A stretch of 45,521 nucleotides of DNA from a virus. The stretch lies in IMG/VR virus record IMGVR_UViG_3300046656_000327, positions 1-45,521 of that record; one strand, 5' to 3'. The translations under genes were made by a program, and so were the position numbers. Position 1 is the stretch's first letter. Every line of letters begins with the position of its first letter. Shown here in pieces: positions 24,229-32,797 of this stretch. The notes under the pieces are model-generated. The model saw only the letters and a list, made by a program, of their open reading frames with translations, did not search any database and had not been told where the DNA came from.

Positions 24229-25173
24229 TCAGCTCTTGGCGACGATCGCGCGACCCATCGCGACACCGTTCACCACCTTGTAGCCGTAAATCTGGAGGCC
24301 ACGCAGGAGGTTGGAGAAGGAGCGCTCGGAACGGAGCGTTTCCATCTTCGTGAACTGAGCCGCGAACGTCAGAGCCGCGTTGGTGCCGAACAGGATCGGC
24401 CACTCGTCCGCGTACTGACCCATCACCGGCAGGAGGTTCGACAGGTACAACGTGAACCGGTCGATCATGCCGAGACGGCCATTGCGCAGAATGGACGTGC
24501 CGTCACCCGAGAGTGACGCGTCCTTGAGGTCCGAACGCTTGATCATCGAGGACATCCACGCCGGAATGACGACCCAGCGGCCGGTCTCCGGAATGTTCTG
24601 CTCGTCCAGCGTCTGGCCGAGGTCCACGATGAAGTCGACGATGTCGTCCTTGGTCACCACGCGGCTCGCGCCGGTCGTGCCGAGGTTGATGTCGCCGCTG
24701 ACCTTGCCCGCCGTCAGACCACGGTTCAGCGAGCTGATGTCCGTGGAAGTGGCGAGTGAGGACAGAACGTCGGTATCGATCGCGATCTTGAACTGCTCCG
24801 ACGCATCTTCCGCCCACGTCGACATCAGGTCGATGTCCGACTGGACTTCCATCACGTCATCGAGGGCGAGGTTGAAGTACTTGCCCTTGTTGATCTGCAG
24901 CTCGACGAGGTCGCTCGACGGACGCTGAACGGTGAGGTCCTGATTGGACTCGTAGTCCGAGATCGTGATCGTCGGGCGGGTGCGGATTTTCACCGTATCG
25001 CCTTGGTTCTTGATCTCGCCTTCGTAGTCCGTGTTGGCAATCGCACCGAGCACGGTCGCCTGATAGAACTTCTCCAGCAGCTTCCCCGACCACAGGGTCG
25101 GAATGAAAATGCCAGCATAGGCCGGGTTCGGCGAACTGCCTGCCCACGGACTGCCAGCGATAGGATACGACAT
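24229..25173 (-). CDS. Major capsid protein
   Basis: The 314-aa product lies between a scaffold-type gene and a strong terminator, the classical place of the coat gene. The N-terminus (IFIPTLWSGKLLEKFYQATVL, then NTDYEGEIKNQGDTVKIRTRPTITI) is typical of one group of phage coat proteins. A FNLALDDVMEVQSD element, a RWVVIPAWMSSMIKRSDL element and the final strand ILFGTNAALTFAAQFTKMETLRSERSF also match. There is no prohead-protease-like N-terminal delta domain, so assembly probably uses the separate scaffold. A GGAG site precedes the ATG. Confidence 0.88.
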   Translation of the reverse strand: MSYPIAGSPWAGSSPNPAYAGIFIPTLWSGKLLEKFYQATVLGAIANTDYEGEIKNQGDTVKIRTRPTITISDYESNQDLTVQRPSSDLVELQINKGKYFNLALDDVMEVQSDIDLMSTWAEDASEQFKIAIDTDVLSSLATSTDISSLNRGLTAGKVSGDINLGTTGASRVVTKDDIVDFIVDLGQTLDEQNIPETGRWVVIPAWMSSMIKRSDLKDASLSGDGTSILRNGRLGMIDRFTLYLSNLLPVMGQYADEWPILFGTNAALTFAAQFTKMETLRSERSFSNLLRGLQIYGYKVVNGVAMGRAIVAKS

Positions 25174-25203
25174 GACTAACTACTCCGATTCAGAAGGTGA
25201 CGA

Positions 25204-26286
25204 TCACCCGCTGACTCGACCTTCATTCGCTGCCGCCACCATCAGCCGCTCTTCAGCGACCAACGCATCGGGGACCTTCCGTCCCTTGATGACGTACTGG
25301 TTCTTGCGGTGCACGAACTCATCGATCTCAGCGCGGGTGTAAATCCGCTTCTGAGCCTCATTCGGAGCGCCTGCCGGTCCGGTCTTCGGTGTACCCGGTG
25401 CCACTAACCTCTCCAGAACCGGTGTTGCCGAAGCGGGCGGCGCGAGTTGCGCGGCAGGCTGCGGAGCCGGAGCTGGCGGAGTGACGGCTGCGTTTTCGTT
25501 CTGAAAGCCCTTGAATAGCGCCGCGACACGCGGTCCATCGAGACGCTCTGCAGCCTGATCAAGCAATTCCTGTCGACGACGACCAGTGTACGGGTCCTCG
25601 ATGGTGAGCCACGCGATGAAGTCTTGGTTCGCGTCTTGCTCTTGCCATCCCGGAACGTGCTGATCGAGGTACGCATGGAACTTCTGCTGATCCGACAGCT
25701 CGACCTTCTTGTCGAGCCGCTGGACTGTCTGAACCACTTGCTCGATTCGCTGAGCCGTCTGCGGACTTCCCTGCGAGATCATCGGCGAGACCGTCTGACG
25801 ACAGACACGCTGAATGAAATCGAACAGGTCCGGTCCGAACGACTTGATCTCGGCATCGTTGACCAGCGCTCCCGGAGCGGCAGGTGCACCGCTTGGGGAG
25901 GCAGCAGGGGCAGATTCCCTGCGCTGAACAACAGCCGACATCATCCCCTGCGTGGCCGTGATCTGGCTCTGCAGAGTGCGAATCATATCTCCTTGACTGC
26001 GTGACTCCTGCTGCAAGCGCGGCACTTCCGCGTTGTACTTGCCCTGAAGCACACGATACTTCTTTTCCCATGACTCATCCGGTGGCGCTGCGCCAGCGGG
26101 AGTCACGATGGGTGCAGCAGGCGGCGCGGGCTGTTGGCCTGCGACGGGCGGAGCCGGTGGCGGCGGAGCAGCGTTCGGGTCCGGAGGCGGGGGCGCTTCG
26201 CCCTCGTTCCGCGCCTTCACGAGCGCATCCGCAATCTTGTTAGCCTCGGCGATCTGCCGTTGTACTGCTTTCGGGAGAGCACTCAT
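25204..26286 (-). CDS. Capsid scaffold protein
   Basis: The ATG at 26286 follows an AGGAG site; an upstream in-frame ATG has none, so the product is 360 aa. A basic, helical start (LPKAVQRQIAEANKIADAL) leads into a Pro/Ala-rich linker at about 30-70, then a coiled coil (KYRVLQGKYNAEVPRLQQESRSQGDMIRTLQSQ). Another Pro/Ala linker follows. The C-terminal 60 residues are basic (RIYTRAEIDEFVHRKNQYVIKGRK), as expected for the part that binds coat protein. Composition, length and position just upstream of the coat gene all fit a scaffold that is lost before DNA packaging. Confidence 0.8.
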   Translation of the reverse strand: MSALPKAVQRQIAEANKIADALVKARNEGEAPPPPDPNAAPPPPAPPVAGQQPAPPAAPIVTPAGAAPPDESWEKKYRVLQGKYNAEVPRLQQESRSQGDMIRTLQSQITATQGMMSAVVQRRESAPAASPSGAPAAPGALVNDAEIKSFGPDLFDFIQRVCRQTVSPMISQGSPQTAQRIEQVVQTVQRLDKKVELSDQQKFHAYLDQHVPGWQEQDANQDFIAWLTIEDPYTGRRRQELLDQAAERLDGPRVAALFKGFQNENAAVTPPAPAPQPAAQLAPPASATPVLERLVAPGTPKTGPAGAPNEAQKRIYTRAEIDEFVHRKNQYVIKGRKVPDALVAEERLMVAAANEGRVSG

Positions 26287-26296
26287 CTGTCTTCTC

Positions 26297-26530
26297 CTAA
26301 CCCTGTTTGAATTTTGAGAGCGTGTCGGGAGCGTCGATGAAGCACTTCTCGATCTCTTGTAGTTTGAGGACCGCACCCTGCGCGCGATGGCAGGTTGCTC
26401 CCTCTAACTTCAGTGATCGAGTCGTTTCCTCACGTTCGTCTTCCTTCAACGCGGCCATGAAAAACTTGAAATCCGAATTCGCCCGGAGATTCGCGAGAGC
26501 CAGAACCAACTTGTGGTCCGTGAGCTTCAC
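26297..26530 (-). CDS. Hypothetical 77-aa protein
   Basis: A small helical protein, beginning MKLTDHKLVLALANLRANSDFKFF, with one Cys pair far apart and no membrane segment. The 'LANLR-x-N-x-D-F' opening followed by an acidic-basic helix occurs in small late-operon proteins of podoviruses, but no function is known to me. It overlaps the gene before it by four bases and lies 10 bp from the scaffold start, so it is part of the head-gene block. Confidence 0.65.
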   Translation of the reverse strand: MKLTDHKLVLALANLRANSDFKFFMAALKEDEREETTRSLKLEGATCHRAQGAVLKLQEIEKCFIDAPDTLSKFKQG

Positions 26531-26721
26531 AGATTCCCGAAACCGAACCGGTCGTTGCGTGCCTTGGTGTCCGCGTGGTCGCGGGGGGCGTGCTCCTTCG
26601 GCTTCTTCGAGTAGTCACCGGTACGCATGCGCGTCTCGGCGCTCGACTTGCCGAACGAAACTTCCTTCACCCCATCGAGCGAAGACAGCTCAGCACTTTT
26701 GATGAGCTTCTTCGGTTTCAT
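26527..26721 (-). CDS. Hypothetical 64-aa basic protein
   Basis: A very polar and basic product (MKPKKLIKSAELSS...GKSSAETRMRTGDYSKKPKEHAPRDHADTKARNDRFGFGNL), probably disordered. It is coupled to both neighbours by four-base ATGA overlaps. Nothing allows a function. Its place between portal and scaffold would suit a minor head or core component or DNA-binding peptide. Confidence 0.6.
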   Translation of the reverse strand: MKPKKLIKSAELSSLDGVKEVSFGKSSAETRMRTGDYSKKPKEHAPRDHADTKARNDRFGFGNL

Positions 26722-26930
26722 CGCGGACCCTGCCGTCCACCCTTGCCACCGACGACGCCTTCCGTGCGGTTGATCTTGAGATCGCGGTTGCCCTTGGTCT
26801 CACCGATGAACTTGCTGGAAGGCTTGCCACTGTGGGACTCGCCGCTGCCGCCGCCCGAGCCATCGCTCAAGCAGATGCCGAGATCGCGGTTTCCCTTCGT
26901 GTCGCCGAGGAATTTGCCACTGATTGCCAT
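26718..26930 (-). CDS. 70-aa Gly-rich protein with duplicated motif
   Basis: The ATG at 26930 follows GGAGAGATGCG; the longer frame upstream is not supported. The short product contains the motif K-F-(L/I)-G-(D/E)-T-K-G-N-R-D-L twice, at about residues 6-17 and 42-53, separated by a Gly/Ser stretch. The two copies imply a duplicated binding element. Function is unknown. It belongs to the same small-gene run between portal and scaffold. Confidence 0.65.
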   Translation of the reverse strand: MAISGKFLGDTKGNRDLGICLSDGSGGGSGESHSGKPSSKFIGETKGNRDLKINRTEGVVGGKGGRQGPR

Positions 26931-26999
26931 CGCATCTCTCCTAGCACGTGTCAGAAACGCTTGACGAGCGTATACCAAACTGTCCTACGCCCGCAATTA

Positions 27000-27275
27000 T
27001 TAGCTTGCCTTGTCGACCGCCTTGTTGATCTGCTTGCCACGATCACGCAGCAATCGATACGCGTTCGGGCTCGAACCGAAGGTCTCACCCGAGCTGCTCG
27101 CGGGGGGAGTCGCAGCAGGTTTCGTGCGCAGCGGCTCGGTCTCGTTCAGACGCTGATCGAGGAACTTGCGCCGCGTTGCCGGATCGGCCGGACCCACCTT
27201 CGGACGACCATCATCGACGAGATGGTCCTTCACGACCTTCCCACCATCCGCATACTTATGAACTCGACGAACCAT
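27000..27275 (-). CDS. Hypothetical 91-aa basic protein next to portal
   Basis: The ATG at 27275 follows an AGGAGG site and lies 1 bp from the end of the portal gene. The product is polar and basic (MVRRVHKYADGGKVVKDHLVDDG, ATRRKFLDQRLNETE, YRLLRDRGKQINKAVDKAS), probably partly disordered with a C-terminal helix. The HKYADGGKV opening is reminiscent of other small phage head-gene products. Function is unknown. Confidence 0.65.
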   Translation of the reverse strand: MVRRVHKYADGGKVVKDHLVDDGRPKVGPADPATRRKFLDQRLNETEPLRTKPAATPPASSSGETFGSSPNAYRLLRDRGKQINKAVDKAS

Positions 27276-27276
27276 C

Positions 27277-29400
27277 TCATCCTCCTGCGCGCATACCGGG
27301 TCGACCGGTCGCATTGTTAGACGCTGCTCCTTCGACCTCTTCGCGCGCAGCCTCGGGGCCAGCGCGTTGATCCTTCGGACGCTCCTGTTGATTCGCGCCC
27401 GGTGCTCCCTGTCCCGCCGCCTGCTGCTGTTGGAGCTGCATGGCTTGCTGCTGTTGCATCTGTGCCTGCACTTCCGCCGCGTCGGGCACAACCTTCTCGT
27501 GTTCGAGCCCGAGGTTCTGTGAGACGCTGCGCAGGATGGTCGCGCGGCCGGGCACACCGATGATCGCCTGATCGATCGGGTTGGCAGTGATCTGCAGGAA
27601 TTCGAGCTGACGCATCCGATCCTGCTCGCGCTTCACTGCGTAGTTCACGCCCTTCACGTTGATGTTCTCGTCGCCACGGAAAACGCCGGGCTGGGTGAGC
27701 ATCACCATGTCGTACAGCTCGTTCAGCAGCGGCTTGTAGACATCGCGGTCGATCGACGCGGCGATGTTCTGCAGCGTCTTCGCGGCGTTGCCCATCAGCA
27801 TTGCAAGGCCCGATGCGGTGCGGCCAGCGCCACCCACCTTCTCGTTGCCCATCATGTAACGAGGAATCGCCGAGACTTCATCGCCCATCTGCGTGAAGCG
27901 CTCGAACACGCCTAACAACTCCTGCGCGTTCGAAGTTGGCTGGAAGAAGTCGAACGGCTTGGACGTGCCGGTGACCATCGGGTCCCACGATCCATGCCAC
28001 CGCTTCCACGGGTACATGTCGTCGGTCTCGCCCGGCGCGAGCACCTGATCGTTGATCACGACCTGCGGTCCGCTGGCGATCGAGAGATTGTTGACGAGTG
28101 CACGCGCGGTCGCATTGCCGATCGACTGGATGTCCTCCAGCAGGTCGGGCAGGCCGTAACCCATCATCGTGCCCGGCACTTTCTCGAAGTTCGAGATGTA
28201 GTAGATCGGGCGCTGGCGCGGCGTCGGGTTGAGCTGCACCTTGATGATGAAGCGGTCGATCATCCACGCAGTGACTTTGTATTCCTGCAGCGAGTCAGTG
28301 ACTTCGTTGGGGTCCATGCCCCAATCGAGCAACGTCGAGCCCTGCACGCTGCCGTGATACTCGGCGGTGTCGATGAGCCCGCTCGCCGTGCGCGGCCAGC
28401 GTTCGCGATCTTCGAGCCTCGCGCGCTCCATGTCCGTGACATCCCACCAGTCGCGCAGGCCGATCTCATTGAAGCGAGTCAGCACCTGATCGATTGCGCC
28501 GCTGTCGTAGCCGGGCAGGCCGCGCACCGACTGCAAGTCGTCGCGGGTGAGTCGAATGCGCTCGATGAACTCGGACTGGTAGGGATTGGCCGAGCCCGGC
28601 GACCAGTACAAGTCGAAGGGGGACACGCGATACCAGAACATCTTCGGAACCTGTTCCATCGTCGCCTTGCCGTCCGGCCCCCACTTGAGCTGCGGCGCGC
28701 GGCGGACGACGGGTCCCTTGATGCAGGCGAACGGGAAGATCGGCAGGTCGATGAGGAATTCAGCGAACGCGTCGTAGAAGTCGCCTTCGACTAACAAGTC
28801 GTCCATCTTCTCGGTGGCACGAGCTGCGTCATCCACGGCCTGCTTCTTCGAAGCGCGCTCGGCTGCCGTACGCAGCATCGCGACGCGATCCGAGATCATC
28901 TGCGGGTCGATGGGCTGGCCGGACTGCTGCAGCGTCGCGATCTCGATTGAGACAAGCTGCTGGATAGTTTTCTCAACGTCGTTGGGAACAGTCGGCGACG
29001 GAGTGGGCTCGATCGCCCATGGACGCTCCGAGCCGAGGTACACGTCACGCAGGAGGGCTGTCGCTCCTCGACACTTCGTGGCGGTGATGCGGGCATACAC
29101 TTCGCTGCCCTGAAACTTCCTGATCTCCATGATCTTCGCCGGGTCGTACTGTCCCTTGTACGTGCGAAGCGCATCGATCAATCGAGTGGCGATGCCTTCC
29201 GTGTTTCGGAAGTTGCGCATCTCGGTCATCCGCTTGTGGATGTGAGACGCCAGCATTGATAGCTCGGGCTGGGAAGATAGTTGATCTACTTCTCGCCGCG
29301 ACGCTTCCTCCTGTTGCATCATCTGCTGATTGCTGACGACGCGTAGGAGACCATGCCGTGAAGGAACGGCTCCAGAAACTGGTAGGGCGCTCGATTGCAT
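27277..29400 (-). CDS. Portal protein
   Basis: The ATG at 29400 gives 707 aa, usual for podovirus portals; the frame extends 17 codons further, but a GGCGGGGTCC site favours 29400. The sequence has the expected mix: an N-terminal helical part, a middle strand region (FPFACIKGPVVRRAPQLKWG, WYRVSPFDLYWSPGS), the wing and stem (MMGYGLPDLLEDIQSIGNATARALVNNLSIASGPQ, SAIPRYMMGNEKVGGAGRTASGLAMLMGNA), and a Gln-rich C-terminal barrel-type helix (QMQQQQAMQLQQQQA). The GRTASGL element is a good portal hallmark. It is the first gene of the leftward late operon and divergent from the terminase genes. Confidence 0.88.
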   Translation of the reverse strand: MQSSALPVSGAVPSRHGLLRVVSNQQMMQQEEASRREVDQLSSQPELSMLASHIHKRMTEMRNFRNTEGIATRLIDALRTYKGQYDPAKIMEIRKFQGSEVYARITATKCRGATALLRDVYLGSERPWAIEPTPSPTVPNDVEKTIQQLVSIEIATLQQSGQPIDPQMISDRVAMLRTAAERASKKQAVDDAARATEKMDDLLVEGDFYDAFAEFLIDLPIFPFACIKGPVVRRAPQLKWGPDGKATMEQVPKMFWYRVSPFDLYWSPGSANPYQSEFIERIRLTRDDLQSVRGLPGYDSGAIDQVLTRFNEIGLRDWWDVTDMERARLEDRERWPRTASGLIDTAEYHGSVQGSTLLDWGMDPNEVTDSLQEYKVTAWMIDRFIIKVQLNPTPRQRPIYYISNFEKVPGTMMGYGLPDLLEDIQSIGNATARALVNNLSIASGPQVVINDQVLAPGETDDMYPWKRWHGSWDPMVTGTSKPFDFFQPTSNAQELLGVFERFTQMGDEVSAIPRYMMGNEKVGGAGRTASGLAMLMGNAAKTLQNIAASIDRDVYKPLLNELYDMVMLTQPGVFRGDENINVKGVNYAVKREQDRMRQLEFLQITANPIDQAIIGVPGRATILRSVSQNLGLEHEKVVPDAAEVQAQMQQQQAMQLQQQQAAGQGAPGANQQERPKDQRAGPEAAREEVEGAASNNATGRPGMRAGG

Positions 29401-29483
29401 TTTGTGTAGGACCCCGCCTTGACTCGGGCGGACTTTACAAGTAAGACGCATGTGTTTGCAAATTCCTGAACAGGAATAGGGAA
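29401..29483. promoter_or_regulatory. Divergent portal/terminase intergenic region with palindrome
   Basis: The 83 bp between the two start codons must hold the start signals of both late directions. On the plus strand TTGACT, 17 bp, then TAAGAC is a fair sigma70-like pair. On the minus strand TTGCAA, 16 bp, then TGTAAA is a weaker one. At 29462-29477 there is a perfect 7-2-7 inverted repeat (ATTCCTG AA CAGGAAT) just upstream of the terminase ribosome-binding site, which could be an operator or an RNA hairpin. Promoters are inferred; the palindrome is seen. Confidence 0.5.
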
Positions 29484-30002
29484 ATGGCTGCCAAGCTCGC
29501 TTCGACGAAGACTCAGCAGCAGGTCACAGCTCCGGGCACTGATGTGTCGCTCGATCTGTCCTCGCTGAGCGCACATATTGCTGCTGAACTAGCTGCGGGA
29601 CTCTCCGACGCAGCCGCTATTCGTGAGCGCTACGACGTGTCCCCCGAGCAGTGGGACGTGCTGCGTCAGAACCCTGTCTTCCGTGAGATGGTGAAGGACG
29701 CCATCACCAAGCTGCGCGGCGATCTCAACGCTGGCAAGCGCATCACGCTCAAGAGCGAGATCGCACTCGAAGACACGATCGGTACGCTGTACCTCATGGC
29801 AAACGACTCAGCGATCCCCGCTGCAGCTCGCGTCGAAGCCGTGAAGACGCTCGCCTCACTGGCCGGTCGCAACATGAAGGGCGACGGCGGTGGCGGCGCT
29901 GGCGGCGGTGGGCCGGGCTTCGCGATCAACATCCAAATCAACACCGGCACCGAAGAGAAGGTCGTGTCGGTCGAGAACCGCCAGCTCATCGAAGCTGCAT
30001 GA
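29484..30002 (+). CDS. Putative terminase small subunit
   Basis: The 172-aa product sits directly before the large subunit with an ATGA overlap, the usual arrangement. An N-terminal disordered part is followed by a helix-turn-helix-like stretch (AAELAAGLSDAAAIRERYDVSPEQWDVL), which would recognise the packaging site. A helical oligomerisation region follows (MVKDAITKLRGDLNAG...ALEDTIGTLYLMAND), then a glycine loop (GGGGAGGGGPG) and a final strand. Role: to choose and hand phage DNA to the motor. The identity is inferred from position and layout. Its upstream region carries a palindrome. Confidence 0.75.
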   Translation: MAAKLASTKTQQQVTAPGTDVSLDLSSLSAHIAAELAAGLSDAAAIRERYDVSPEQWDVLRQNPVFREMVKDAITKLRGDLNAGKRITLKSEIALEDTIGTLYLMANDSAIPAAARVEAVKTLASLAGRNMKGDGGGGAGGGGPGFAINIQINTGTEEKVVSVENRQLIEAA

Positions 30003-31402
30003 ACGCGGTAGTCAATTTCAAGACTCCGCCGACGATCGGGCGCTTCATGCTCGACAAGTCGTTCATCCGTTTCATCATCGGTCCCGTCGGCTCAGGCAAG
30101 TCCGTCGGTTGCATCATGGAGCTGCTACGTCGAGCGCGCGAGCAAGCCCCCGATGGTCAGGGTGTTAGGCGCACACGCTTCGCGATCATTCGCAACACGC
30201 TCCAGCAAATCAAACAAACCTGCCTCGCCGACATCGAGATGTGGATCAAGCCCATCGCGCACTACAAGGTGACCGATCAGGCGATCCACGTGCGGTTGGT
30301 TTTGAGCGATGGCACGAAGGTCGAGTCCGAGTGGCTACTGATGCCACTGGACACGCCCGAAGACCAGAAGCGACTTCTTTCGCTGAACCTGACCGGCGCG
30401 TGGATTTCTGAATTCCGCGAAGTGCATCTCAAGATCGTGGACGGCGTCGTTGGTCGTCTCGGCCGCTTCCCTGCCAAGGCCATCGCGCCGCTCACATGGC
30501 ACGGGCTCATCGGGGAGTCCAACCCGCCCGACGAGGACTCCGAGTGGTACGGAAAGCTTGAGGTCGAGACGCCCCCGAACTGGAAGGTCTTCAAGCAGCC
30601 GGGTGGCATGGAGCCCACTGCTGAGAATCGCGAAAATCTGCCGGACGACTACTACGAAAATCTCGTGGCTAACAACTCCGAGGATTGGGTGGATGTCCAC
30701 GTCAACGCGAACTACGGTAAATCGCTCAGCGGTCAAGCCGTCTTCCGCGCGACCTTCCGTCCTGAATTTCACGTCACGTACCAGACACTCCGCGCCATCC
30801 CCGGCATCTCGCTGATGATCGGGCAGGATTTTGGTCGCACTCCAGCAGCCCTCATTGGTCAGGTCGATCCACGGGGTCGGCTGCTCATCCTGAGGGAAGC
30901 CACTTCGATCGACATGGGTATCGAGAAATTTTGTGTCCAAGAGCTACGCCCCATGTTGCTCAGCTACTTCACCGGATTCCTCGCCTACATGGTCTGCGAT
31001 CCGTCGGGCCGATACAAAGCACAGGTCGGCGAGGAGAGCCCGTTTGATGTTCTCAAACGCCTGAGCTTCAAAAGCTACCCCGCACCTAGCAATGATATTG
31101 AACCTCGCCTTCGCGCGGTCGAGCAAAGCCTTCTTCGTCAAATCGATGGAGGACCCATGGTTCTCATCGATGGTGGAAATTGCCCCCAGCTCGTTCAAGC
31201 GATGAAGTTCAACTATCGGTACAAACGAAAGAAAGATGGCGCGCTCGACGAGTCACCTGACAAGAGCCACCCGTGGTCCGATCTCGCGGACTGCCTGCAG
31301 TACATGTGCCTGTCGGTGAATGGTGGATACATCGGGAAGTTGTTAGCTCGTGAAAAACCGGTGGTGCGTGGCCCGCGCGTGTCGGTTGCGAGCTGGACCT
31401 AG
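29999..31402 (+). CDS. terL: Terminase large subunit
   Basis: The 467-aa protein contains a Walker A motif GPVGSGKS at 28-35 and a Walker-B-like AWISEFRE, with E138 as the likely catalytic glutamate. The nuclease half has IGQDFGRTP (D277), MVCDPSG (D334) and a final SHPWSDLADCLQY segment, giving the three acidic residues of an RNase H-like nuclease. It is the motor that pumps DNA into the prohead and cuts concatemers. It starts inside the end of the small subunit gene. Its stop and that of the glycosyltransferase on the other strand share the same CTAG bases, so the two genes converge with a four-base overlap. Confidence 0.93.
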   Translation: MNAVVNFKTPPTIGRFMLDKSFIRFIIGPVGSGKSVGCIMELLRRAREQAPDGQGVRRTRFAIIRNTLQQIKQTCLADIEMWIKPIAHYKVTDQAIHVRLVLSDGTKVESEWLLMPLDTPEDQKRLLSLNLTGAWISEFREVHLKIVDGVVGRLGRFPAKAIAPLTWHGLIGESNPPDEDSEWYGKLEVETPPNWKVFKQPGGMEPTAENRENLPDDYYENLVANNSEDWVDVHVNANYGKSLSGQAVFRATFRPEFHVTYQTLRAIPGISLMIGQDFGRTPAALIGQVDPRGRLLILREATSIDMGIEKFCVQELRPMLLSYFTGFLAYMVCDPSGRYKAQVGEESPFDVLKRLSFKSYPAPSNDIEPRLRAVEQSLLRQIDGGPMVLIDGGNCPQLVQAMKFNYRYKRKKDGALDESPDKSHPWSDLADCLQYMCLSVNGGYIGKLLAREKPVVRGPRVSVASWT

Positions 31403-32109
31403 CGATAGTGATCTGCAATCCATGGGCAGGCGCGCATCGCGACCGGCGTCCACGGATCGATTAACCCCTGAAAGAACACCATCCTCGCATTCTGCGGGAG
31501 CTGGTATTTGTTGCGCTTGAGGTCCAGCCGGTACGAGTAGACGCCATCTTTCCGCGTCCACGTCCGCTCACTCGGTCCCAAGCAGTAGCTCATCCACGCC
31601 TGATCACTTCCTAGCAACCCGGCCTTGAAAGTCTTCCTCGGTGACTCCGCAGGATCGAATTTCTCCCATACCTGCCTGCGCGCACCCGCGTCCATCATCC
31701 ACATCGAGCCGTTGTACGGTGTCGTCTTGATCTGATCACCCCAAATGACGAAGTCTTCCGTGCGATTCCACAGCGGGCTCAGGTCTCCAGTGATGACCAC
31801 ATCGAGATCGAGCGACACGAAGCGCGGACCCACAAGATCGCGCATGTCCATCGAGAATGCTTTCAGCCGCCGATAGCAGCTCGGGTTCATGGCACCGTGG
31901 GGATTCACGATCTTCGAGTGGTCATCCCACAGCGGAATGATCTTCACGCGCGGGTCGATGCCCTTCGGATCATCGGTGATACAGAAGAACTGGTGCTGGT
32001 GGTTGTAGTGCCGCGCAACCATGGATCGCAGCGTGTTCACGTGCTTGGCTGAGAAGTTAGACCGGTATCCTTCGACCGGCTGCCATTTCCAGCACACCAC
32101 GCTAAACAT
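31399..32109 (-). CDS. GT8-like glycosyltransferase (paralogue 2)
   Basis: The ATG at 32109 gives 236 aa. Motifs in order: FSVVCWKW, AKHVNTLRSM, CITDDPKGIDP, YRRLKAFS, LDLDVV (D101 and D103), GSDQAWM, KDGVYSY and MVFFQGLIDPW. The order and spacing equal those of the enzyme encoded next at 32102-32797 and, less closely, of that at 19187-19891. The DxD pair would hold a nucleotide sugar. It is the last gene of the leftward glycan cluster, converging on terminase. Acceptor is unknown; host-surface glycan or virion glycosylation is inferred. Confidence 0.78.
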   Translation of the reverse strand: MFSVVCWKWQPVEGYRSNFSAKHVNTLRSMVARHYNHQHQFFCITDDPKGIDPRVKIIPLWDDHSKIVNPHGAMNPSCYRRLKAFSMDMRDLVGPRFVSLDLDVVITGDLSPLWNRTEDFVIWGDQIKTTPYNGSMWMMDAGARRQVWEKFDPAESPRKTFKAGLLGSDQAWMSYCLGPSERTWTRKDGVYSYRLDLKRNKYQLPQNARMVFFQGLIDPWTPVAMRACPWIADHYR

Positions 32110-32797
32110 AGTATCGCTTGACCCACTGCAGGTGCATGCAATGCCACGGCTTTTTCTCGCCATTGAAGAACACCACGCAGGCATTCTCGGGGAGCGCGGG
32201 ATTGTCTAACAAGTGACATCGATAGCTGTAGATGCCGTCCTTCTGCTCGAAGAATTGATCCTGCGGCTTCAGGTTGTGCGCAATCCACGCTTGATCCGAG
32301 CCGACGAACCCCGTGGAGAATTTATATCCGTGCACGGGGTGCACCATCTCCGCATTGAAGAACGTCCACGTGTAAGGACGCGTGCCGCACTCATGGAGTA
32401 CCAGCGATCCGTTGCAGGGCATGCGCTCGTGATCCGGTCTCCAGATTTTGAATTCCGCTTCGTCGCGCAGCAGATGGTCGACGTTCTTCACGATGATGCA
32501 GTCGAGATCGAACCAGATGAACTTCCCCAGCGTCGGCTTCATCTCCGAGGAGAATGCCTTCAGCCTAACAAAGCAGTTCGGCTTGTGGATGCCGCCGTAG
32601 TGCGGTGCCGGGTTCTCCCATAGCTTCATCGTCTCGATATCGGGGTCGATCCCCTTCGGGTCATCCGTGATACAGAGCGCGATGAACGGCAGCGTCGTAT
32701 GCCGCCGCAGCATTCGATAGAACGTGTTCACGTGCTCAGCCGTGTAGGTGTCTCGGTATCCCGGCCGATGCCACTTCCACGTGACGACTCGGATCAC
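32102..32797 (-). CDS. GT8-like glycosyltransferase (paralogue 1)
   Basis: The 231-aa product starts MIRVVTWKWHRPGYRDTY and contains AEHVNTFYRML, CITDDPKGIDPD, RLKAFSSEM, WFDLDCII (D97 and D99), GSDQAWIAHN, KDGIYSYR and VVFFNGEKKPWH. The shared blocks with the downstream gene (ITDDPKGIDP and RLKAFS exact) mark a recent duplication. It overlaps the following gene by eight bases and the preceding GT2 gene by ATGA, so all are made from one message. No membrane span is present; it would work in the cytoplasm on a soluble or membrane-attached acceptor. Confidence 0.78.
   Translation of the reverse strand: MIRVVTWKWHRPGYRDTYTAEHVNTFYRMLRRHTTLPFIALCITDDPKGIDPDIETMKLWENPAPHYGGIHKPNCFVRLKAFSSEMKPTLGKFIWFDLDCIIVKNVDHLLRDEAEFKIWRPDHERMPCNGSLVLHECGTRPYTWTFFNAEMVHPVHGYKFSTGFVGSDQAWIAHNLKPQDQFFEQKDGIYSYRCHLLDNPALPENACVVFFNGEKKPWHCMHLQWVKRYYV

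Noticed and set aside
27994-28794. 266-codon plus-strand frame opposite the portal gene
   Set aside because: The portal frame has clear family features; the antisense frame is rich in His and Arg and has no start signal.
15278-29419. Shared GGCGGGGTC before the endolysin and portal start codons as a phage-specific promoter
   Set aside because: A single 10-base match between two sites is expected by chance in 45 kb, and in one case it is simply the ribosome-binding site.
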